The notes under the pieces were generated by a model. It was not told the origin of the DNA and did no database searches. It saw only the letters and a program-made list of their open reading frames with translations. A stretch of DNA of 64,000 nucleotides from Cryptomeria japonica. Its lineage: Eukaryota > Streptophyta > Pinopsida > Cupressales > Cupressaceae. The stretch spans positions 138,946,897-139,010,896 of the forward strand of contig NC_081407.1 in the NCBI RefSeq assembly GCF_030272615.1, written 5' to 3'. How positions within the stretch are numbered: position 1 is the first letter of the stretch; each line of letters begins with the position of its first letter. Of this stretch, positions 56,505 to 64,000 are shown one piece after another. Position numbers and translations under genes: made by a program.

Positions 56505-58702
56505 GAACTAGGTGTTTGACCAAGATGTGAGAGACTAGATGAAAAATGAAAAGAGTATGAAAGACCAAGAGTTGTATGGAGTGTAAATGAATCTTGAGGT
56601 GTACTTGCAATGTCCAAAGTGTAAGACCAAGTATGTAAGTAGTAGAGTAGGTGTGACTTCCAAAGAGATGATAGTTTCTCTTGATGAGGTAAGCTGACCT
56701 TGACTCTAAGTAAGACCAAATGAGACCCAAAGGTAAGAAACCTTGATGAGGGACCACTTAGCAAAGTGTAGTTGTATGTAGTGTGTTGACAAAGTATGAT
56801 GAGGACAAGCAAGTGACCTTTTGACTCAAGTTTAGACAAGTATGAATGTAAAATGAGATGTGAAGCAATGATGGACTATGTGAGACCCAAGGATAGATTG
56901 AATGCTAGATGAAACCTGAAGAAACAACCTAGGAAGCTCAAGTATTCTGAAATTGATTTCCTTTGTTTTGCTGGACTGTAAAAATTTTCAATTCTGGACA
57001 CAGATGCTTTTGTATGCTTCACAGACGCGATTCCCAGACATAGACATGTCTCTGTTCGACACAGACGCTGCTAAACACACAGACACTATTATGCCCTTCA
57101 CAGACGCACTTATGTTACCCAAACGTGGTTAAAAAAGACACAGACGCGTTTCTATAAACTTCGTGCAATTTTTCCAATCTATGAAGTTGTTTTGTTGTGA
57201 CCAAATCCGACTGTTTGACTATTTTTCGTGACAAGAGGACACAATGTTGATGAGGACTCAATGTTTGCAAGTGTTTAGACTCCAAAAGTGTGTCCAAGAA
57301 AAGTGTGTTGTTTGATGTAAAATGTTTTGCATACACTTGAAGACACAAAAGACACAATGTTTTGTTGTTTGGTCTTGAATGTTTGAATGTTTAACATAAG
57401 TCAAGCACAATTCTTATGGCTGGCCAAGACAATAGTTGTTGATCCCACATAGGGTTTTACCCCCGAGGCTACGCTATTCAGAGCGGATACTTAGATGCTT
57501 GACCTCACTGGCTCCACCCTCGACACTCACTTCTCGGGTCAGCCAAGCATCAGTCCCCATGAAAACTCCCCATGGCAAACTTTGTATCTCTACTAAGAAC
57601 CGTATGTGTGTGGGCCGCTACCAGAGGTCCGACCTCCTGCCTCAACAACTAGAAGGATTTGGGCTTCTAAAACAAAAAGGTGCTAGTAAGGGCATCCGCT
57701 CGTGTGGCCATACATGCGGCACTTTCAGCTCTGTAAATATAGAAGGCTCCCAGCCGGTAGGGGTTACACCCTACAAATGATCAAATAAATTTGATCAAAC
57801 GGGTTTATGGGGAGACATAGTGTCGGTATGAACTAATCAACACACGTTATTCATAGTTTTCACCATGAATACATTTATTTATAGTGGTTTGGAAGAAGAT
57901 GGCTTTTCTTTTGCTACCACTTGGGTCGTTCTCTTCTCACTAGTAGTCCTAATGACCACACGGGAAGACAGGCCCTCTAAAGATTAAACAAAAAGAGCCT
58001 ATTGCTCAAGACACAAAAGACAATTATTCAATTTTAGTGCACCAATTGAAGTGTTTGCTAATCTATGAAAACAAGGCACACAACAAAATTTCAAAACCCT
58101 AGCCAAGGCCCTGCAACAAAATTTGTTAGTAGTTTGGGTTGTTTCAAATGATCACCCCTTCCTGCAAGCACACAAGTTAGGTAAATTTTAGAAACCCAAA
58201 AGACTTTGTGAAAGAGAGGCCTTCAACAAAAACGTTTTGCTTCCAAAACAAGCTGCACAAACTTAGTTAGCTAGATCTGAAAGGGTTAGTCCAAAAATAA
58301 ACCAGATCTGAAACCCTAAGTGTAAAATCCAAAAACCGAATCAATGAACATTTTAAAATTTCAAAACAATAAAAACATAGATGCTGTTACCCACGACACA
58401 AACGCGTCTGTATGACACAGACGCGGCCAAAAATCATAGACTCCCTTATCGGACACAGACGCGAGCAGAAACAACACAGGCGCGCTTATGAAACATAGAC
58501 GCTCCTGTCTGGGACCTGCAAAATAAAACTTGTCAAAAATACAGACGCGACTCCAGATTCCACAGACACTCCTGAAAATCAGAGATGAGATCCGAAAGTT
58601 TGCAGACGCGGAAAAACCTAAAATCTCGTCGAAAAATGTCCAATTTGCAACTTCAAAAACACAAAATCTGCAACAAAAAGGTTAAATGCAAAGGGACAAG
58701 AG
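56505..58702 (-). other. Leader of Tat copy B between PBS and gag
   Basis: About 2.2 kb without an ORF I trust. ACAGACGCG motif clusters lie at 57000-57155 and 58385-58615. A GC-richer block at 57430-57780 (CCCCCGAGGCTACGC, CGGTAGGGGTTACACCC) has a 114-codon plus-strand frame of unclear meaning. The leader is where packaging and dimerisation signals would be expected. Confidence 0.5.
58385..58615 (-). repeat. Leader cluster of GACACAGACGCG units
   Basis: At least seven copies of ACAGACGCG or close variants (ACACAAACGCG, ACACAGGCGCG, CATAGACGC) on the plus strand, the reverse complement of the LTR intron motif. A second, smaller cluster lies at about 57000-57155. Confidence 0.8.
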
Positions 58703-58719
58703 TCCCACCGGGCGTGCCA
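58703..58719 (-). other. Candidate primer binding site of Tat copy B
   Basis: On the minus strand the LTR ends ATATACA, then after TTT comes TGGCACGCCCGGTGGGA, a TGG-starting, GC-rich site at the right position and spacing. I did not assign the tRNA. Confidence 0.65.
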
Positions 58720-59226
58720 AAATGTATATGGTGAAAATGGATAACAATAATAACAATATTGAAAGGCTAAATGAATTCAACCACAAAACCCTAGCCTAAC
58801 AATCAACAAAGATCCACCATAACATATGAAGATTACCTAAGACAATGCAAATCACATGAAATCACAAAGATTATACCATCACATGTCCAATAGGGTTTTG
58901 ATCTCCATTCTTCCTATCTCCATTGATCTTGCTTGATATATTTGCTCTCAGATTTTATGTGCACAAGAGCTCAACAAAGAACGGAATGTGGTTGCAAGTA
59001 GGATCGTAATGCAGTCAAAAATGATCATTAGGGTTTGACAATGAAGGAGGCATCTCCTTAAATAGAAGACACTATATGAAATGGAGAGATAAGATTGAGA
59101 GGTGTAAAAAGAGAGGTCGGCTAGGATTAGAGGGTAGGTAGAAGAAATAGTAAAATAATGAAAGGTGTAGGTAGTGTATGAATTAAGAGATGAATGACAT
59201 GTGTCATGTGTAGAAAAAGCTAATGA

Positions 59227-59458
59227 ATTAATTAAATAAATAAAGATTTATTTAATTAATAGAAGAAGTGGGATAATTAAATAAATAAAAATATTTATTT
59301 AATTTAGGAAAGGGATAATTTAAATAAATAAATGTATTTATTTAAATGAGAAATAAAGCTAGAAGAAGATAAATGAATTAATTAAATAAATAAGGATTTA
59401 TTTAATTAATAGAAGAATTAGGCTTAGATAATTAAATAAACAAAATATTTATTTAATT
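59227..59458 (+). repeat. Five AT-rich stem-loops (right LTR)
   Basis: The same five palindromes as 43890-44121. The stems are unchanged while the spacer after the third differs (AAAGCTAGAAGAAG against AAGGATAGAAGAGG). Confidence 0.9.
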
Positions 59459-60011
59459 AGACTGGACAATTTTAGGTGTCTACATTTTTCCCCTCTTTGA
59501 GACAATGCGGCTTGTCGCGTTGTTTCAAAGAAGATAAGATGAACTGATACAGAGTTGCCCCAGTATGGGAATGATATGCCCCCTCAAGAGATTGGATGAA
59601 AATGTCTGAAAAGATTGCAGACAATCTCTCGATAAGAAAGAAAGGCTAGAATGGACTGACCGAATAAAGTGACAAAGTCATCGGATGAAGAAGACTGACT
59701 CAGGAAATGAAGGCTAAGGCTAGGGTAGGCTATAAGATAGACCACAGGCAAAAGACATCCTCATTGTCATCTACACCTTCACGAGATCAAAGTGCAGAGC
59801 AAGAAAAGAGCAGCAGCAGTCAGCAGCGATGGCTTTCGTACACAGATTCAACTGCATTCGACGATTTCAGAGGCCAGCAGAGGTAGGAGAGCCGATAAGT
59901 ACCACCAAACCTCCTCGTACTTTGATGCATTTTCTTTTGTCATTAATGCATGTCAAATAGAGCAATAAATGCGCCTAGGAATAGTGTACAAAAAAGTGCA
60001 AAAACATAAAA

Positions 60012-60222
60012 TCGCGTTTGCGTCGGTGCCAGGCGCGTCTGTGTCCGACAGGCACGTCTGTGTCGGTGCCAGGCACGTCTGTGTCTGGAACCGCGTTTGT
60101 GCCAGATGCGGGCGCGTCTACGTCCTTCAGGGGCGTTTGTGTTGCAAAGTCGCGTTTGTGAACAATGTAGGCACGTTTATGTCAAACAGGCGTGTCTGTG
60201 AGTTAGAAACGCGTTTATGTCT
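60012..60222 (+). repeat. Intronic array of GGCRCGTCTGTGTC units (right LTR)
   Basis: Counterpart of 44677-44888. Several differences are CpG transitions, e.g. GGCATG on the left against GGCACG on the right. Confidence 0.85.
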
Positions 60223-60252
60223 GAAAAATGCAAGGTTTTGTCTTCTAGGTCA

Positions 60253-60625
60253 AATCGGCAGTTCTGTGATGAACATACGCTGTCGATTGGATAAGCTATT
60301 GAGGGGATACACTCAAGCAGGTCCTCTACGAAGACTAGGATGGATCAAGGCACTTTGTGATGAATAGGGAGCATCAAGATTGAGTACTTTGTGATGAACA
60401 GGGAGTACCCAAAGTATGAGCAGCACTTTGTGATGAACAGGGAGTGCAAGATGTGAGTAACACTTTGTGATGAACAGGGAATGTCACACACGTAGTACTT
60501 TGTGATGAACAGGGAGTACTACTAGGATAGATAGCAACACTTTGTGATGAACAGTGAGTGTCACTGAGATAGATAACCATATGTATTTAGATAGCGAGTA
60601 GCGTTTTGTGATGAACAGTGAATGC
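60253..60625 (+). repeat. Hairpin array with shared loop (right LTR)
   Basis: Counterpart of 44917-45289. In unit 0 the arms are AATCGGCAGT/GCTGTCGATT, still fully paired in plus-strand RNA with two G.U pairs. In the last unit GCGTT/AATGC pairs with one G.U. The third unit has GCACT/AGTGC, fully paired where the left copy has ACACT/AGTGC. Confidence 0.88.
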
Positions 60626-61425
60626 CACCATGACTGACATGATTGATTTGTTTGACTGCAGAAGTATTTGCCTATGTTAGAGTCACGGGAGAGATTCCCG
60701 TCCACACAGAGGTTGCGACCGGAGTTGTCATTTCAGGATAGAGCGGCCATCGAGGAGATGGGTTTGAGACACGTGCTGTATGTGCCTGAGTTTCGGGCAA
60801 ACATGGGTTTGCTGACTGCGCTGGCCGAGAGATGGCATTCAGAGACATGTACATTTCATTTGCCGATGGGTGAGATGACAGTCACCCTTGAGGATGTATA
60901 TAGGATTCTGCACATACCGATCGATGGAGAGCTGATTCCATACGATCGCGATGGAGACAGAGAGGCTTTAAGACGGGTGTTTCAGGATCTCGGCCTAGAG
61001 ATGAGAGCAGGACATGTGGCATGGGACACCATGACCGCGACAGGGTTAGCTTTGCCAACTGTGATTGGAGGAGCTATCAGTGGGTTCCTATGTCCGAACA
61101 GGGCGACACGGGGGTTGGCAGTGGGTTGGGGAGGAGCACTGGAGATATTGGTGACACAGCACACCAGATATGCATGGGGTCCATGTGTGTTGGCCCACCT
61201 ATATTATGAGCTTCACCAGTTCGTCTACCATGGATCAGTGGGATTGGACTGTGGAGTGACACTTCTACAGGTTTGGGCATACGAGCATCTGCCTATCACG
61301 CGGTCGATACACTTCAGAGAGAGAGGTCATGGACGGAGTTTTGTTCATCTGTATGACATGATCACTTCACAGCCTTGGATTGGCAGGTTAGAGCATTGGC
61401 GACGAGTGATAGATGACATTGACGT

Positions 61426-61458
61426 AGTCATCCGGAGGCCGTAGTCATCTGGAGGCCA
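61426..61458. repeat. 17-bp tandem duplication at the LTR junction
   Basis: GTAGTCATCYGGAGGCC occurs twice back to back, once as the end of PMD exon 2 and once leading into AATGGATACTTCAGG. The left LTR has a single copy followed by normal PMD sequence. Confidence 0.85.
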
Positions 61459-63168
61459 ATGGATACTTCAGGTGTCACTACTGATAATGAAGATGTACTG
61501 GATTCAAAGTTTATGAAACGAGTACATAATGAACCTCTCCCTGAAGTTGAATGGCATAAAAAGATGGAAGATAGCATTCAGACACGCACTTTCAATGTAA
61601 TTCACAGAATAGAAAATTGGCTTACGAGTTGCCGATTTCATCCAATGAGAGCAACGAGTTCAAGAAACAAAAATGGAAAGAGGAAGGCTGCAAGCAAAAC
61701 TTTTGTTTTAACTAACATCCCTGTTTCTGTTGCAGGAAAAAGATAGGCTAAGATTAAAGAAGAGAAACTTGACATTGAAGCTGCACTTTGTATTGGTGGT
61801 CGGGTTACCAGGTCAATTCACAAGAAGAACTTTCAGCCACCTGTCGGTCATCTCATTCTCGATTTGGACGTCGAGGAAGTACAGTGCGACATGCCAACCC
61901 CTTTTTCAGATGCTGATAAGGTTTTAATTGACTCAGATGCTACTGCTCAAGGTTCACATGTGCTTGATATTCGGTCCAATGCAGACAATGCTACACAGCC
62001 ACCTTCAGGAGCTATGCAATCTAAGGAACTGACACTGGCTCCTAAATGGTTAAATGACTCAATTACCAAGAAAAGAAACGTGGTTCCTATTTCGATGTCG
62101 ATGGAAGATGTTGTAAGTAAATACTTGGGAAGATCCACGAAGCCAAAGCAGTTAAAAATGGAGACAATGGTTGGTTTTGATGAAGACACAAAGCACTAGA
62201 CTGTAGCCATTGCCAAACCTACATCTGATAAGGATGTCGCCACTGCTTCAAAGGCAGATTATACCATTGAGCGGGTTGATTTTGGGGTCGGAACCAGAGT
62301 AGTTGATGTAAAACATTTGGAGACTTCGACTAAATGGATCATCTCCTACACTTGGAAGGATGAAAAGGACAAGGTTGAGTTGAAGCAGAATTTAATGCAA
62401 ATGGCCCAATACATTCATGCCCTGCAGAACAGTCCATTTTTGTTGCCTTAGAGCTTGGTCGCCTTTAGTTCAAAATCCCCAGGGAATCAGAAGTTCTTTG
62501 ATGAGGTTCAATGAAGCAAAATGATCATAGATATTTTCTCTGAATGGCTCACCTCAATCATGCATCAAGGAACCAATTACATATCAGATTTAGTTCATAT
62601 TTTCAAGGATGCTAATGAGGTTACCAAGGAACTGGATGCTGAATTAATCTCATGGCAAAAAGAAAAGACTAAATGGGCGGTGATTTCAAAGCAAATGCGA
62701 GATATCCAGTGCTATGGCTTGATGAACTTTCTTGCCGAAAGACAAGTGCCAGGACTGAATGAGGACATAATGTTTATATGCAGGGAAAGCATAGAGTGGC
62801 ATAACCAAATCATTGAACAAGGTCATAGAAAATCCGCCAATCTGCAAGGTGAACTAATAGCCTTAAGAACAACTATGCAAAAGGATTTGTGTTGCGTGGA
62901 TGTTCAATTGCTTAAGGAAGATAACCAGACTTTGGAAAATACTGCAAAGATGATCAATCAATTCAGCAGCCACATTAAACAAATTAAAGTGGAGAAATTC
63001 TTGGCTATGGATGGTTTTACGAGGATTTCCAAAGTGGAATTGATGCTCACGGTTTGTCTGAATCACTTGGATTCACATAGGGAGAAAGTACAGATGGTAA
63101 AGAGGAAGAAAGAACTCCGGAAGCAAAGAGTAATACACATCAGCCTGCCGCACATTACAGTAATTTAG
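61441..63168 (+). pseudogene. Unknown protein, about 570 codons, four in-frame stops
   Basis: One frame continues from VVIWRPMDTSGV at the junction to a stop at 63168, interrupted by TAG near 61744, TAG near 62197, TAG near 62450 and TGA near 62513. Readable segments: EVEWHKKMEDSIQTRTFNVI and RIENWLTSCRF; a basic NKNGKRKAASK; VSKYLGRSTKPKQLKMETMV; TKWIISYTWKDEKDKVELKQ; and a helical C-terminal third (VTKELDAELISWQKEKTKWA, ECxE-like repeats) that looks like coiled coil. I recognise no family. It follows the PMD junction in the PMD frame and precedes a PBS-like site, so a transposon origin is likely. Confidence 0.5.
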
Positions 63169-63978
63169 GAGTTCTCGAAGGTGCATCAAGAGTGGAGTGC
63201 GGCAAAGGCGGTTATGGTGTCCATTCAAACCATTGACCCGAGCAATCCAACGGAAACAAAATCGATGACATGACTAGCACTGCTGGCAGTTGTCTGCCAG
63301 CGAGTCTAGCTGTTTGTTTTTAGTTTCAGTTATGCAATCAGGGTAGTTTCTCATTAACTCTTTCGAGTTAATTTTATCTTTGGTTTGAACTATTGGTCTA
63401 GCACCCTATTTATATGTTTTGTAATGACTTTATTGGGGTTCACTAAGTTTTTGAAAAACTATCTCTTGAATTTTGCTAAAAAATTCTGTGTATGAAAGGT
63501 TGATAATCATCTATGAATGAAAATCGAGTAACAGTTATGTTTGACTTTGAATCTGTGTGTTTGATGTCTGAAATTTGATTTTTGTGAGAATCTGTTTCAA
63601 GTAAAGATTTGTTATAGCTTTCTATGTGCGCAGAAAATTACCAGCGAGATTCACCTTATAAGCTTTTCATTTTGTTTTAGTGTACATGTGAAGTCGGTCG
63701 GCTTCATATAAAGAGTTATATATAAATCAATTCTTGCGTTCATTTGGTGTTGACTTGTGAATGCAATAACCTTTTCTATGTTTTCTGGTGAAAAGTATAA
63801 TATTGGTTGTGTGTAACTAGAAGTTGATTGAATATTTGCTAGAGGGAGTTGTACCTTAATTCAGAGGTTAATCAATACAATGATTTTCCAACTGTCTGGT
63901 AAAATTTGTCTTTCATTCCTTGGTCTTAAGGGTATTCAAATTAAATAAAGTGTGAAAGACAAATCTGTTTACTAACAG
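63169..63978 (+). other. AT-rich stretch, possibly the end of an LTR
   Basis: No gene. A polyadenylation-like AATAAA lies at about 63944. The stretch ends ...TTTACTAACA before the PBS-like motif, which would suit an LTR 3' end. Confidence 0.4.
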
Positions 63979-63983
63979 ATCTT

Positions 63984-64000
63984 TGGCGACTCTGTTGGGG
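63984..64000 (+). other. PBS-like motif at the window edge
   Basis: TGGCGACTCTGTTGGGG resembles the PBS-type sequence that follows many plant Ty3 LTRs (TGGCGACTC...GGGG). If real, a plus-strand element begins here and runs out of the window. Confidence 0.5.

Larger units (their letters stand above)
43386..61444 (-). mobile_element. Tat-lineage Ty3 element with PMD genes in its LTRs (copy B)
   Basis: Two direct repeats start with the same terminus TGTATATGGTG (43386 and 58723) and match for about 2.7 kb. A PBS-like site adjoins the right repeat. Gag-pol is on the minus strand (56504-48983) with a protease, G-patch-like segment, RT, two RNase H domains and integrase. The LTRs differ by roughly 1-2% in the parts compared, mostly transitions, so this insertion is younger than the chromovirus. 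The right LTR ends abruptly inside the PMD gene at 61444. The inner end of the left LTR lies somewhere between 46117 and 48980. Confidence 0.85.
58723..61444 (-). repeat. Tat copy B right LTR (5'), truncated
   Basis: Direct repeat of 43386-46117. It starts TGTATATGG next to the PBS and breaks off in PMD exon 2 at 61444. Shared content includes the stem-loop group at 59227-59458, the G.U stem-loop at 59495-59530 and the intron arrays. Confidence 0.88.
59829..61444 (+). pseudogene. PMD copy C in right LTR (exon 1, intron, truncated exon 2)
   Basis: Exon 1 (59829-59894) is preserved, but its donor reads ATAAGT instead of GTAAGT, so normal splicing should fail. The intron (59895-60661) keeps both arrays. 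Exon 2 (60662-61444) encodes the PMD domain through RLEHWRRVIDDIDVVIRRP without any stop, then meets TAG at 61442 exactly at the junction to foreign sequence. About a quarter of the PMD domain and the whole linker, coiled coil and tail are missing compared with 45326-47263. Confidence 0.8.

Noticed and set aside
57436-57780. 114-codon plus-strand ORF in the Tat leader as a gene
   Set aside because: No recognisable domain; the strand is antisense to the element and the composition follows the GC-richer block. Kept only as a finding about the block.
61445-63980. Sequence after 61444 as the rest of the right Tat LTR
   Set aside because: The left LTR continues with PMD coding sequence that agrees with copy A, while this region does not match it at all, so the right LTR is broken at the junction.
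1-64000. tRNA or rRNA genes and organellar inserts
   Set aside because: I looked for tRNA-like cloverleaf ends and rRNA landmarks and saw only the PBS sequences; no organellar gene order was recognised.

Overview
This is plant nuclear DNA made almost entirely of nested, decaying transposable elements around one recognisable host gene. The Ty3 clades (a chromovirus with an initiator-Met PBS and chromodomain, and dual-RNase-H Tat elements), L1-type LINEs with a terminal RNase H, plant mobile domain (PMD) genes and very long repeat-rich spacers indicate a seed plant with a large genome. A gymnosperm is my best guess, on general character only. No rRNA, tRNA or CRISPR locus was seen.

Layout. 1-17.1 kb: an old Tat-type element (copy A) with a PMD gene on the + strand (exon 1 at 1250-1330, body 2339-4065 and 13702-13965) and a pol remnant on the - strand (15314-17108). 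A chromovirus (4066-13696, LTRs of about 2.48 kb) is inserted in the PMD gene. 17.1-19.1 kb: tandem duplications and a 225-bp foldback. 19.1-21.0 kb: an ORF1-only LINE insertion with a 16-bp TSD. 21.4-22.5 kb: a retroposed segment with a perfect 18-bp TSD and an OEP16-like peptide. 22.8-24.6 kb: an intact peptide-N-glycosidase A-like gene, the only convincing host gene. 24.6-33 kb: AT-rich and microsatellite-rich DNA with LINE scraps and an unknown broken ORF. 33.1-41.8 kb: an L1-type LINE on the - strand, split by a gag-only LTR element (34993-40279, TSD GGAAG). 43.4-61.4 kb: a younger Tat element (copy B) whose gag-pol is on the - strand (48983-56504). 61.4-64 kb: a junction to an unknown decayed ORF, with a PBS-like motif at the very edge.

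The most interesting system is copy B. Each LTR carries a PMD gene antisense to gag-pol, with its own TATA-like box, first exon and about 770-bp intron. The intron holds two repeat arrays. The second is a series of hairpins that share the loop core TTTGTGATGAACAGGG, while their stems differ in sequence from unit to unit yet mostly still pair. Upstream of exon 1 are five AT-rich stem-loops and a 15-bp stem closed by two G.U pairs. Copy A has the same order (TATA, exon 1, two intronic arrays, PMD exon 2, Gly/Asp-rich linker, C-terminus) with unrelated array sequences, so the organisation appears conserved while the array sequence turns over.

Most coding regions here are broken, largely by TAG, TAA or TGA codons explicable by C-to-T or G-to-A change, the pattern expected of methylated transposons. 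Boundaries, motifs and translations were read by eye; family names rest on recognised motifs, not on database searches.
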